Numbered from the stretch's first letter, positions 1 to 6,293 are shown. The stretch: DNA of 9,203 bases from Candidatus Saccharimonadota bacterium (GCA_905372495.1 CAJPPG010000024.1:1-9203), one strand, 5' to 3'. Numbers and translations are program-made. The notes: a model not told the origin generated them from the sequence alone.

Positions 1-555
1 GTGGTTGGTCACGTTCTCCCAGATTCCGACCCAGTTCATAAAATTACCATTATCCCTCGTGGTCATACCGGTGGCGTAACTTGGTTTCTACCTCCTGAAG
101 ATCGTAGCTATAAGAATATCTATGAATTAAAAGATACTCTTGCTCGTGCTATGGGTGGACGTATCGCCGAAAAAATCATTTTTGGCGAGGATAGCGTTAC
201 TACTGGAGCCTCTTCCGATCTGCAACATGTTGCTGAACTCAGCAAGGAGATGATTATTCGTGAAGGCATGGGTAGTAAAACTCGCAATCTCGTTTATCCT
301 TCTGAGGCTACTGGCTATTACACAATCAGCACCGGTAAGCCATACTCAGAAAAGACTGCAGAATTAATTGATGAAGAAATTGCTCAATTTGCTAATGAGG
401 CAGCAAAGCGTGCAGAAGCCGTCTTAAAGGCCAACCGCAAAATCTTAGATCGTGTTGCAGATGCCTTGCTTGAAAAAGAATCTCTTGAAGAAGAAGACCT
501 CAAAAACATCTTTGACGGATCTACCCTTCCAGATTCTGCCAAGCTTCATGACTAA
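1..555 (+). CDS. ftsH: ATP-dependent zinc metalloprotease FtsH, C-terminal part (5'-truncated by window edge)
   Basis: This is the last 184 residues of FtsH, the membrane-anchored AAA+ protease that degrades misfolded membrane proteins and some short-lived regulators. The window opens inside the M41 peptidase domain, directly after where the HEAGH zinc motif should lie: the first residues (VVGH, then LPDSDPVHKITIIPRG) match the family sequence that follows HEAGHA. The first GTG is therefore an internal valine codon, not a start. Seen here are PRG at 19-21, the GGRIAE helix at 52-57, and TTGASSD at 67-73, where Asp73 matches the third zinc ligand of M41 proteases (E. coli Asp495). A helical C-terminal segment ends in a short acidic tail without the long extension of E. 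coli FtsH. The stop is TAA at 553-555, and a strong terminator follows 35 bases later. The ATPase and membrane parts lie outside the window. The assignment is secure. Confidence 0.96.
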   Translation: MVGHVLPDSDPVHKITIIPRGHTGGVTWFLPPEDRSYKNIYELKDTLARAMGGRIAEKIIFGEDSVTTGASSDLQHVAELSKEMIIREGMGSKTRNLVYPSEATGYYTISTGKPYSEKTAELIDEEIAQFANEAAKRAEAVLKANRKILDRVADALLEKESLEEEDLKNIFDGSTLPDSAKLHD

Positions 556-590
556 CCTCATGTAGTTTGGGTCAGCATCTTTAAGGTCTT

Positions 591-621
591 AAAAAATACC
601 TGTATTCCAGGTATTTTTTTT
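591..621 (+). terminator. Intrinsic terminator after ftsH, probably bidirectional
   Basis: A perfect 12-bp inverted repeat, AAAAAATACCTG (591-602) and CAGGTATTTTTT (608-619), with a TATTC loop, runs into eight Ts at 614-621. The A tract on the other arm becomes a U tract in the opposite direction, so the same hairpin can also end the convergent HD-domain gene, whose stop codon is only 9 bases beyond. Confidence 0.9.
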
Positions 622-629
622 GAATCAGA

Positions 630-1115
630 TTAATTATTTCTTAGAAGTAAACCTACCAACTTCAATTTAAGATTTGACACTATCTCGTTCATAGCACAGA
701 TTTTGTCGGCCATCACTACAATCCAGCTTTCCTTGTATTTTGGCATCACAATACTAAGAGGGAACATATGCGCTTGAATAATATTTTTCTCAATCGCATT
801 CAATTTAAATTCTTTTTTTGCATTGTCAAAAGCAATCAGTGGATGCAAATAAGCGTGCGCCTTAGGCATCGCCGTCTTATCATGCCAATCGTAAAGGAAA
901 AAGTCATGCAGCAGCGCACCTCGAACTAATGAAACTTTATCCACCTTAACTCGGAAAATCGCAGCAAGAGTTAAGCTCATTGTGGCCACTCCAATCGAAT
1001 GTTCATAGGTAGACACATTGGCATGCTGAATAAAACGTTTCTCACGTTTCATATTATCTGAATTTAAAATTTCTTTACCCAGCTCATGCACGAGTACAAG
1101 ATTATTTGCTTTCAC
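630..1115 (-). CDS. HD-domain phosphohydrolase family protein
   Basis: A 161-residue stand-alone HD-superfamily protein, likely a metal-dependent phosphohydrolase; the substrate cannot be read from the sequence. The metal-binding pattern is present: His39 (YEHS), His70-Asp71 (LLHDFFLYDW), and Asp137 (MADK). The middle segment HAYLHPLIAFDNAKKEF followed by IIQAHMFPL (His116) resembles the short HD proteins common in Firmicutes, with no attached nucleotidyltransferase, response regulator or membrane domain. The start codon is GTG at 1113-1115, chosen because an extended -10 box ends just 6 bases upstream, leaving no room for an earlier start or a Shine-Dalgarno site; the message is probably leaderless. 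It is divergent from murJ and converges on ftsH. The fold is confident, but no specific enzyme name is justified. Confidence 0.85.
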   Translation of the reverse strand: MKANNLVLVHELGKEILNSDNMKREKRFIQHANVSTYEHSIGVATMSLTLAAIFRVKVDKVSLVRGALLHDFFLYDWHDKTAMPKAHAYLHPLIAFDNAKKEFKLNAIEKNIIQAHMFPLSIVMPKYKESWIVVMADKICAMNEIVSNLKLKLVGLLLRNN

Positions 1116-1121
1116 CCGTAT

Positions 1122-1130
1122 ATTATAACA
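1122..1130 (-). promoter_or_regulatory. Extended -10 promoter of the HD-domain gene
   Basis: On the minus strand the sequence reads TGT-TATAAT-ATACGG-GTG: a perfect -10 hexamer with an extended TGN motif, then 6 bases, then the GTG start. No convincing -35 box is seen. Transcription should begin at or within a base or two of the start codon. Confidence 0.7.
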
Positions 1131-1184
1131 TGAAAATGCTTAAAAATCTCAAAAACTCCACCCATCTGCCTCCACAACATCATG

Positions 1185-1190
1185 TATAAT
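1185..1190 (+). promoter_or_regulatory. -10 box of murJ
   Basis: TATAAT lies 9 bases before the ATG at 1200. An earlier in-frame ATG at 1182 sits upstream of this box and would not be in the transcript, so the box decides the start. No TTGACA-like -35 box is evident. Confidence 0.65.
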
Positions 1191-1199
1191 AAATATAAG

Positions 1200-2840
1200 A
1201 TGAAGAAATTTCAGTTTCGCTCCGTAGTCGCCATGGCAAATAGTAAACTTAGTGTGAAATATGCTGCCATTTTGCTCAGTTTCAGCACTTTAATTTCCGC
1301 ACTTCTTGGTATTTTTCGGGATCGCTTCTTAAACTCTTACTATCTTGATACCTATCCCACCGGTATTGATGCTTATACCGCCGCTTTTACCATCCCGGAC
1401 TTCATGTTCTTCGTTCTCACTTCTGGCGCTCTTGCTGTAAGCTTTATTCCAGTTTTTAATCAAAGATTGGCTACTGGTAACAAAAAATCTGCCTGGGAGC
1501 TTAGTTCTTCAATTCTCAATCTTATGGCCATCGTTACCCTGATTTCCAGTATTCTCATCATGATTTTTGCCGATCCTCTCGTTCGTTTTATTGTGGGTCC
1601 AGGCCTTGATGAATCTGGTACTACACTCGCAATTAATATGATGCGCGTCATTGCCATTAATCCCTTTCTCTTTAGTATTGCTACGGTCTTAAATTCCATC
1701 CAGCAGGCTGTAGGTCGTTTTGTCTTCTTTTCTCTCGCTCCCGCCCTCTATAATGTTGGCATCCTCATTGGAATCACGGTTTTCACTAACGGAATCAATC
1801 TCTTTGGTTTGCAGCTCTTTGAAGGGGGAATTATGGGGGTTGCTATTGGTGTTGTCTTTGGCGCTATTCTCCAGATCTTTATTAGCTTAATTGGTCTTTT
1901 TGGTCTAGGTTTTGACTATCAGTTTAAGATCTATTGGAAAAATCTCGGTTTTAAAACCGTTCTTAAGCTTTTGCCAGCTAGGTCTCTAGATCAGGGAATT
2001 GATTATGTTTATTCCATTCTTGCCACCAATCTTTCTTCTCGCATGGGTAAAGGCGCTCTTCGTTCTTTTCAGCAGGCAAACAGTCTACATCAAATGCCCG
2101 TCAATCTTATTGGTGTTGCTATCTCGACCGCCTTCTTTCCAAAATTAACTGAGGAAACTAACAGCGAGGATACCACTAAATTTGATGATGTCTTTCGCCG
2201 TGCTCTTCGTATGATTATTTGGATCTCACTACCAGTTTCTGTTATTGCTTATTTTGCTCGTGGTTATGTTGTTAGTTTTGTTAAAAATGGTGGCCAGCCC
2301 GTCATCGCCAGCGTCTTAGGTTCTCTCGTCCTTGCCATCTTTGCACAATCCATCTTCCACATCGCCTCACGTGGTTTTTATGCTAGGCAAGATACGAAGA
2401 CTCCATTTGTTGTCAGTATTGTCGCTGTGGGTTTCACTATGCTTCTCTCCGTCATCTTCAGTATGATTGGTCTTGGTCCTGACGGCTTAGGCTGGGCTCA
2501 ATCTATTGGTGCCGTCCTCGAAATCTTTATCCTCCTCTTCATTTTGCAGAAAAAATCTCGTCAAAATCTTCTCAATAAGTCCTTCTGGACCGCCTTCATC
2601 CGCATGTTAATTGCCTCTGTTATTACCGGCATTTCTGCCTATGTACTCACCAAATTTCTCCCTCTCCGCGCCACCGATAACTCTGTCTTTGTTACCATTC
2701 CAAAATTCTTTATTATCTCCATTCTCTCTATGATCATCTATGGTGCTGCCAGCTTCCTTTTGGACCTTGAAGAAGTACAGCCCTTCTTTGAAAAACTTAA
2801 TAAAATCCTTTTCCGTAATCTTCGTCCAAAAGATAAGTAG
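1200..2840 (+). CDS. murJ: Lipid II flippase MurJ (MviN family)
   Basis: An integral membrane protein of 546 residues (family about 500-550) that moves lipid II across the cytoplasmic membrane for peptidoglycan synthesis. MATE-like MVF-family features are visible. The first transmembrane segment (about 21-38) runs into GIFRDRF (37-43), with charged residues at the position of the essential Arg/Asp of the MurJ cavity. DAYTAAFTIP follows at 58-67, the LLPARSL to AFFPKL region at about 258-315, and the hallmark FYARQDTKTP at 393-402. Hydrophobic segments recur to the C-terminus, consistent with about 14 helices, and the tail is basic. The start at 1200 is preferred over ATG 1182 because the -10 box lies between them. 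The methyltransferase gene begins 46 bases after the stop but has its own -10 box. The family assignment is firm; flippase activity is inferred from it. Confidence 0.94.
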   Translation: MKKFQFRSVVAMANSKLSVKYAAILLSFSTLISALLGIFRDRFLNSYYLDTYPTGIDAYTAAFTIPDFMFFVLTSGALAVSFIPVFNQRLATGNKKSAWELSSSILNLMAIVTLISSILIMIFADPLVRFIVGPGLDESGTTLAINMMRVIAINPFLFSIATVLNSIQQAVGRFVFFSLAPALYNVGILIGITVFTNGINLFGLQLFEGGIMGVAIGVVFGAILQIFISLIGLFGLGFDYQFKIYWKNLGFKTVLKLLPARSLDQGIDYVYSILATNLSSRMGKGALRSFQQANSLHQMPVNLIGVAISTAFFPKLTEETNSEDTTKFDDVFRRALRMIIWISLPVSVIAYFARGYVVSFVKNGGQPVIASVLGSLVLAIFAQSIFHIASRGFYARQDTKTPFVVSIVAVGFTMLLSVIFSMIGLGPDGLGWAQSIGAVLEIFILLFILQKKSRQNLLNKSFWTAFIRMLIASVITGISAYVLTKFLPLRATDNSVFVTIPKFFIISILSMIIYGAASFLLDLEEVQPFFEKLNKILFRNLRPKDK

Positions 2841-2870
2841 ATTATGTTTAAAAAATAAACTCCTATCTCA

Positions 2871-2879
2871 TGGTATAAT
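2871..2879 (+). promoter_or_regulatory. Extended -10 promoter of the methyltransferase gene
   Basis: TGG-TATAAT (2871-2879) stands 7 bases before the ATG at 2887, which predicts transcription starting at or next to the start codon. There is no Shine-Dalgarno sequence in the short gap. Confidence 0.7.
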
Positions 2880-2886
2880 CATTACC

Positions 2887-3654
2887 ATGACAGAGCAAAA
2901 CAAGAAAGTCGTCTCCGACTATAATGGCTATGATTATAAAAAAATCTTTTGGGAAGATGCTGATCGTAAGTATGAAGACATGGCAGATCGTCTCGCTATT
3001 AGACGTCTCCTCCCCCGCAAGATGGATACTTTTGTTGATATTGCTGGTGGCTATGGTCGCCTCGCCAAAGAATATCTTGATCGCGCTAAAACTGCTACTC
3101 TTTTTGACTATTCTCAAACTGAGTTAGATCAAGCCAAAGAAGAATTTGGTGACCGTATTAATACCGTCCAGGGTGACATCTATCACACTCCATTCAAGGA
3201 TAATCAATTCTCTTGTCTCCTCATGGTCCGGGCTACCCATCACTTCGAAGACCTCCCTGCTGTTATTAAAGAACTAAATCGCATTCTTGAACCAGGTGGA
3301 GTTGCTGTGATTGAAGTTGCTAATAAGCGCACTCTTCCAAAGATGTTCCGTTACTGGTTTAAGAAGTCTAAAGTCAACCCATTCGACAAAAAACCTTCCA
3401 ATCTCAAAAATATTGATAAAGATGGTTTTTATAATTATCATCCAGCCTATGTTGAGGATCTCTTTAGAAAATCTGGCTTTGAGATCGCTGACATCCTCTC
3501 TGTTTCCAATTTCAGAAGCCAAACCATGAAGAAGGTCTTCAAGACTAAAACTCTTGTCAGTCTGGAAAAGAAATTCCAGAAACCTCTTGCCAGTATGCGT
3601 TTTGCTCCAAGTATTTACTATAAATTAGTTAAAAAATCTACTGATAATCAATAA
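2887..3654 (+). CDS. Class I SAM-dependent methyltransferase
   Basis: A 255-residue methyltransferase of the Rossmann (methyltransf_11/UbiE-like) type; the substrate is unknown. Motif I is DIAGGYGR at 51-58 (SAM glycine loop), the strand-2 acidic residue is Asp74 in LFDYS, GDIYHTPF at 96-103 fits motif II/III, and THHFEDL plus LEPGGV (135-140) match the post-motif helix and the motif ending strand 5. A basic, aromatic C-terminal part (about 150-255) would hold the substrate-recognition elements. The ATG at 2887 is chosen over a longer reading frame opening inside murJ, because the SAM fold fits this start and a perfect extended -10 lies 7 bases upstream. The Met-Thr-Glu-Gln start fits a soluble cytosolic protein. 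Small-molecule, lipid or quinone-like substrates are all possible; the neighbours do not decide. Confidence 0.88.
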   Translation: MTEQNKKVVSDYNGYDYKKIFWEDADRKYEDMADRLAIRRLLPRKMDTFVDIAGGYGRLAKEYLDRAKTATLFDYSQTELDQAKEEFGDRINTVQGDIYHTPFKDNQFSCLLMVRATHHFEDLPAVIKELNRILEPGGVAVIEVANKRTLPKMFRYWFKKSKVNPFDKKPSNLKNIDKDGFYNYHPAYVEDLFRKSGFEIADILSVSNFRSQTMKKVFKTKTLVSLEKKFQKPLASMRFAPSIYYKLVKKSTDNQ

Positions 3655-3662
3655 CAATATGC

Positions 3663-3686
3663 TACCGCTCGCGTAAATAGGCGGTA
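3663..3686 (+). other. Inverted repeat between methyltransferase and phosphoesterase genes
   Basis: TACCGC (3663-3668) and GCGGTA (3681-3686) can pair around a 12-base loop. No T run follows, so it is a poor intrinsic terminator. It covers the place where a -35 box or operator of the next gene would be, so a protein-binding site is equally possible. Confidence 0.35.
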
Positions 3687-3693
3687 TCTAAAT

Positions 3694-3699
3694 TAAAAT
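3694..3699 (+). promoter_or_regulatory. Probable -10 box of the metallophosphoesterase gene
   Basis: TAAAAT ends 6 bases before ATG 3706, the same geometry as other promoters in the window, although it lacks the TGN extension. An overlapping TATAAC at 3699-3704 is too close to the start codon to serve a leaderless message. Confidence 0.45.
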
Positions 3700-3705
3700 A
3701 TAACT

Positions 3706-4656
3706 ATGAAATTATTTCGCCTCAGTACCTACCGTCTTTTTCGTCCGTCTATTTTTGGTTACCATAAAAAAATGGCAGATCCATTCAAGGTTATGGTCAT
3801 GTCGGACCTACATTTTAGTTATCAAGTAACAGATCAAAAACTGAATGCCATTGTGAGACAAGTCAAAAACCTTGCACCGAAGTATATTCTTATGCCAGGT
3901 GATCTTGTTGATACTTTGGATATGGTTGATGCTGATTCTGAGCTGAACCGTTTTCTGAATTTCCTAAAGTCCTTAGGCGAGCTTGCTACGGTCATTATTA
4001 GCGTGGGGAATCACGACATGTATCGTAAGCCGAAGGGTGGCCGTCATGGTTGGCAATATGGTGAAACTAATCAATTATTTGATCAAATTCGCCAACTTAA
4101 AAATGTGCATCTTCTAGATAATCAAGTTTATGAAGATCAGTATATCTACTGTTTAGGTTATACTCAGTCTCCAGCCTATTACAAAGCAAAAAAAGGTGTC
4201 ACTGAGAATCTCTCACAGATGATAAAGGAGCTTCAGTCCTTACCAGAGAATTATCTTTATCATCTCCCAGCCAAGAAAATTAAATTTGCTCTCATTCATT
4301 CGCCAGTTTTTCTCAACGATTCTGAAATCAAATATCAACTGCGTGAGTTCGATTATTTTATTTCTGGTCACATGCATAACGGGGTAGTGCCACCGGTTTT
4401 TGATGAATTAATTAATAACTCTCGTGGACTTATCTCGCCCACTAAAAAGTTCGCACCTGATAACTCCCGCAATACTTTAAGGACTTACGCCGATAAGTTA
4501 CTTGTTGTCGGCGCACTAACTACTTTTCACGAATCTATCAAGCCATTTAATAAGATGAACGCCTTTTTCCCATCTTATATGGCGCTTATGGAATTTACCG
4601 CCAAGAAAACTTACGCCAGAAAACCTTATATCAGGCATACTTATAAAAATTGGTAA
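3706..4656 (+). CDS. Calcineurin-like metallophosphoesterase
   Basis: A 316-residue protein with a complete dinuclear metal site of the calcineurin-like phosphoesterase superfamily. Present are Asp34-x-His36 (SDLHFS), Asp66 (PGDLVD), Asn102-His103-Asp (GNHDMY), His198 (LIHSP), and His222-x-His224 (SGHMHNG), all in the usual order and spacing. It should hydrolyse phosphoester bonds, with the substrate (nucleotide, lipid or protein) unknown. The first 22 residues are basic and aromatic (KLFRLSTYRLFRPS) but too short and charged for a clear signal peptide; they may be a peripheral membrane contact. Met23 is an alternative start just before the domain. I keep ATG 3706 because a -10-like box lies 6 bases upstream. 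The C-terminus is basic and Tyr-rich. A bidirectional terminator follows 63 bases after the stop. Confidence 0.88.
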   Translation: MKLFRLSTYRLFRPSIFGYHKKMADPFKVMVMSDLHFSYQVTDQKLNAIVRQVKNLAPKYILMPGDLVDTLDMVDADSELNRFLNFLKSLGELATVIISVGNHDMYRKPKGGRHGWQYGETNQLFDQIRQLKNVHLLDNQVYEDQYIYCLGYTQSPAYYKAKKGVTENLSQMIKELQSLPENYLYHLPAKKIKFALIHSPVFLNDSEIKYQLREFDYFISGHMHNGVVPPVFDELINNSRGLISPTKKFAPDNSRNTLRTYADKLLVVGALTTFHESIKPFNKMNAFFPSYMALMEFTAKKTYARKPYIRHTYKNW

Positions 4657-4719
4657 TCATCTCGACTACTATTGTCAATATTTGAATAAACTTTCTCTAT
4701 CCTAAATACCAAAACAACC

Positions 4720-4750
4720 AAAAAAGGTGATTAGTCTAATCATCTTTTTT
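4720..4750. terminator. Bidirectional intrinsic terminator between phosphoesterase and tRNA-Arg
   Basis: AAAAAAGGTGATTA (4720-4733) pairs with TAATCATCTTTTTT (4737-4750) around a GTC loop, a 14-bp stem with one G-T wobble. Six Ts close it on the plus strand and six As give a U tract on the minus strand, so it can serve both converging units. Confidence 0.88.
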
Positions 4751-4772
4751 ACTTAAAACAAAAACAATAATT

Positions 4773-4849
4773 TGGTAGCGCCAGTAGGGTTCGAACCTAC
4801 GACCTTGAGCTTAGAAGTCTCCTGCTCTATCCAGCTGAGCTATGGCGCC
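4773..4849 (-). tRNA. tRNA-Arg (anticodon UCU), CCA encoded
   Basis: A full cloverleaf of 77 nt: acceptor GGCGCCA/TGGCGCT (G1-U72 wobble), D arm GCTC-AGCTGGATA-GAGC, anticodon loop CTTCTAA giving UCU (arginine AGA/AGG), variable loop AGGTC, T arm GTAGG-TTCGAAC-CCTAC, discriminator A and genome-encoded CCA. The anticodon stem is odd: GGAGA against GCTCA leaves only three central Watson-Crick pairs, with G27-A43 and A31-G39 mismatches. All other arms are canonical, so the register and identity are secure. It is on the same strand as the HAD gene and 40 bases downstream of it. Confidence 0.95.
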
Positions 4850-4862
4850 AAGTACCTCTTTA

Positions 4863-4871
4863 ACTATATCA
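4863..4871 (-). promoter_or_regulatory. Possible extended -10 promoter of tRNA-Arg
   Basis: The minus strand reads TGA-TATAGT, 13 bases before the tRNA 5' end, in the short gap after the HAD stop codon. This would give a leader of about 6-7 nt. Read-through from the HAD gene is also possible. Confidence 0.5.
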
Positions 4872-4889
4872 CAAAACACGGCTTTTGGG

Positions 4890-5609
4890 CTAAAATACTA
4901 GTTCTTTCCATTCTGTAATGCTAAAGTCTGCAAGATTCCTGATTTGATCAAGATCTCGTATATTATGCTCATCTTCAATCGCGATCACCGTCGTTCCAGC
5001 CGTCTTGGCGGCCGTAATTCCTAGTAGACTATCCTCAAATACCAACACCTTTTCAGGAGGAACTGCATAAAAATTGATTAATTGTTGATAGATTTCTGGG
5101 TCTGGTTTCGGCATTTTTACATCATCCAAGGTTACAATTCGATCAAAATATTCATTTAAATTAATTTCTCTGCCGATTAATGAATTATTAGATGAAAAGA
5201 AGTCGATTTCTCGTTGTTCCGAGCTAGTGGCCATCCCTATCTTGCAGTTGTGTTTTTCCTTCAGCTTTTTTATCACCTGAACTACTCCTGGTTTTGGTCT
5301 AACTTTGTTTCGAATCCTTGGAAAAATTTCAGACACTTTCGCATAAATCTCTGATAATAGCCTCTTCCCATCACCGTATTTCCTGTCTAATGCTAAATAG
5401 TATTCGTCGTCTGAGTCACTGCGAGATTTATTTTTGATTTTATTCCTAAACTCAATAATTTCATCTATCTCCTCCCAAACTCCATACAGCTCCTTAATTA
5501 GCTGCTGATCAAGTTCTCTATACGACCTCAGAGAGTCAGCTATCGTTCCATCAAAATCAAAAACAATCAGGTCAAAATTTGTTAAAAGAGGCTGATTTTC
5601 TGCTCTCAT
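4890..5609 (-). CDS. HAD-superfamily hydrolase (beta-phosphoglucomutase/phosphatase-like)
   Basis: A 239-residue haloacid-dehalogenase enzyme, predicted cytosolic, acting on a phosphorylated small molecule. All four motifs are present: motif I DFDGT with nucleophile Asp18 and acid/base Asp20, motif II Thr128-Ser129 (MATSSE), motif III Lys168 (MPKPDPEIY), and motif IV Glu192-Asp193 (VFEDSLLGITAAKTAG). The helical cap inserted after motif I (about 25-105) is the C1 type of the beta-phosphoglucomutase and phosphoglycolate phosphatase group; the sequence does not choose between mutase and phosphatase. The reading frame extends 18 codons further upstream (to 5663), but that stretch translates a terminator hairpin and the -10 box, so ATG 5607-5609, six bases after TATGAT, is taken as the start. 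tRNA-Arg follows on the same strand. Confidence 0.87.
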   Translation of the reverse strand: MRAENQPLLTNFDLIVFDFDGTIADSLRSYRELDQQLIKELYGVWEEIDEIIEFRNKIKNKSRSDSDDEYYLALDRKYGDGKRLLSEIYAKVSEIFPRIRNKVRPKPGVVQVIKKLKEKHNCKIGMATSSEQREIDFFSSNNSLIGREINLNEYFDRIVTLDDVKMPKPDPEIYQQLINFYAVPPEKVLVFEDSLLGITAAKTAGTTVIAIEDEHNIRDLDQIRNLADFSITEWKELVF

Positions 5610-5615
5610 ATGTAT

Positions 5616-5624
5616 ATCATAACA
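5616..5624 (-). promoter_or_regulatory. Extended -10 promoter of the HAD gene
   Basis: On the minus strand, TGT-TATGAT-ATACAT-ATG places the -10 box 6 bases before the start codon, as at the other leaderless genes here. It lies just downstream of a minus-strand terminator, which would insulate it from upstream transcription. Confidence 0.65.
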
Positions 5625-5628
5625 TAAT

Positions 5629-5649
5629 AAAAAAAGAGCCATTTGGCTC
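5629..5649 (-). terminator. Minus-strand intrinsic terminator upstream of the HAD gene
   Basis: On the minus strand GAGCC-AAAT-GGCTC is followed by seven Ts (plus-strand stem arms 5636-5640 and 5645-5649, A run 5629-5635). A competing stem, CCATTT/AAATGG (5639-5644 with 5650-5655), overlaps it, so only one can form. No minus-strand gene is visible immediately upstream; it may once have ended the tRNA-Glu transcript. Confidence 0.65.
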
Positions 5650-5658
5650 AAATGGTGA
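5629..5658. repeat. Direct repeat copy 1 (terminator side)
   Basis: This copy shares two 12-base blocks in the same order with 6294-6333: AAAAAAGAGCCA and CTCAAATGGTGA. Here they are close together and form a perfect terminator hairpin; in the other copy a longer unrelated spacer separates them. Together the copies bracket the nucleotidyltransferase gene. Confidence 0.55.
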
Positions 5659-5767
5659 ACCATATCGAAACGAATTGGAGCGTTTTTAAAATATCAGAAA
5701 ACAGTAAACGGGCAACAGGAACTAATTGTCTGCTCGTGAGAATAGATAAAATAGAGACAAGGTTAAC

Positions 5768-5778
5768 TATAATATAAT
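5768..5778 (+). promoter_or_regulatory. Tandem -10 boxes of the nucleotidyltransferase gene
   Basis: Two overlapping TATAAT hexamers occupy 5768-5773 and 5773-5778. Neither has a TGN extension or a clear -35 box. They lie 25-30 bases before the ATG, giving a real 5' leader, unlike most genes in this window. Confidence 0.5.
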
Positions 5779-5789
5779 TTATATTAAAT

Positions 5790-5795
5790 AAGGAA
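5790..5795 (+). promoter_or_regulatory. Shine-Dalgarno site of the nucleotidyltransferase gene
   Basis: AAGGAA is followed by an 8-base spacer and ATG 5804. A clear ribosome binding site supports this start and contrasts with the leaderless neighbours. Confidence 0.65.
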
Positions 5796-5803
5796 CCAAT
5801 ACG

Positions 5804-6184
5804 ATGGATAAGCAAGAAATTATAAAGCGATTAAGAGATTTAAATCTACCAAAAGATGAGTATTATGTTCTCTCCGGAGCATCATTGGTATTACGAGGAA
5901 TCCGCGAAAAATGCTCCGATATTGATCTTTGTATATCCGAAGAATTGTTCGCCGATGTAAAGGATAGATTAAAAATGACACCAGATAAGATAAATTCTTG
6001 CAATTTTTATCATTTAAGCAATTCTTTGGAGATAGTTGTCGATAAAAAGTCTCGGTTCAACATGGAAAAAGATTACGAATTCAATCTTGAGGACATTAAT
6101 ACTATTTTAGCTTTTAAGGAATCGCGCAATCTTCCTAAAGACCAGCAGGACATAGTTAATATAAAGAAATATTTAAACAAATAG
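5804..6184 (+). CDS. MNT/AbiEii-like nucleotidyltransferase-fold protein
   Basis: A 126-residue protein with the core of the DNA polymerase beta-type nucleotidyltransferase fold. LSGASLVLRGI at 23-33 replaces the usual GS loop and helix, followed by SDIDLCI with Asp39-x-Asp41 as metal ligands. SLEIVVDKK (74-82) could supply the third acid (Glu76 or Asp80), and the C-terminal KESRNLPKDQQDIVNIKKYL matches the helix motif common in AbiEii-type and other MNT proteins. It could transfer a nucleotide to a protein, RNA or small molecule; no HEPN, AbiEi or other partner gene lies beside it. Unlike the other plus-strand genes it has a Shine-Dalgarno leader and more ATA, AGA and CGA codons, and it sits between direct repeats at tRNA-Glu, hinting at acquisition. 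Complete, with a TAG stop. The fold is fairly sure; toxin or defence function is only a possibility. Confidence 0.72.
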   Translation: MDKQEIIKRLRDLNLPKDEYYVLSGASLVLRGIREKCSDIDLCISEELFADVKDRLKMTPDKINSCNFYHLSNSLEIVVDKKSRFNMEKDYEFNLEDINTILAFKESRNLPKDQQDIVNIKKYLNK

Positions 6185-6185
6185 A

Positions 6186-6212
6186 AATCCCCAAGCGAAT
6201 TGCTCAGGGATT
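6186..6212 (+). other. Hairpin just after the nucleotidyltransferase stop codon
   Basis: AATCCC (6186-6191) pairs with GGGATT (6207-6212), and AGC/GCT can extend the stem across a small internal loop. No plus-strand T run follows, so a standard terminator is doubtful; transcription might continue antisense to tRNA-Glu. The rest of 6213-6293 shows no gene. Confidence 0.4.
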
Positions 6213-6293
6213 GTTGACGAGTTAATCTTCTTCGGAACCAAGACAGAGCTTTCTTGCCGACTCTTAAGTTCACTTTACAGAGTGATAAACAAC

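Larger units (their letters stand above)
5659..5803 (+). other. Upstream region of the nucleotidyltransferase gene
   Basis: No gene is supported in this AT-rich stretch. TTGTCT (5726-5731) and AGACAA (5755-5760) form a 6-bp inverted repeat with a 23-base gap, ending just before the -10 boxes; it could be an operator half-site pair but is weak. The minus-strand sequence ends in TTCACCA like a tRNA 3' end, yet no acceptor, anticodon or T arm can be built. Confidence 0.3.

Noticed and set aside
1182..1199. Upstream in-frame ATG for murJ, giving six extra residues.
   Set aside because: The TATAAT box at 1185-1190 lies inside this extension, so the ATG at 1182 would precede the transcription start; the start at 1200 also begins with a normal basic N-terminus.
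1460..1699. Minus-strand open frame inside murJ, and similar short frames inside the methyltransferase and 365-residue genes.
   Set aside because: These are antisense or out-of-frame shadows of strongly supported coding regions, with no motifs or start signals of their own.
2740..2886. Longer methyltransferase frame opening inside murJ.
   Set aside because: The extra 49 residues are an out-of-frame reading of the murJ 3' end plus the promoter region; the SAM-binding domain fits a start at 2887 with an extended -10 box just upstream.
5610..5663. Eighteen-codon N-terminal extension of the HAD protein.
   Set aside because: It translates a terminator hairpin and the -10 box, and the HAD domain begins normally after ATG 5607-5609.
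5645..5803. A tRNA or tRNA remnant on the minus strand ending in TTCACCA at about 5653-5660.
   Set aside because: No matching acceptor strand, anticodon arm or T loop could be found upstream; only the terminal bases and trailer resemble tRNA-Glu.
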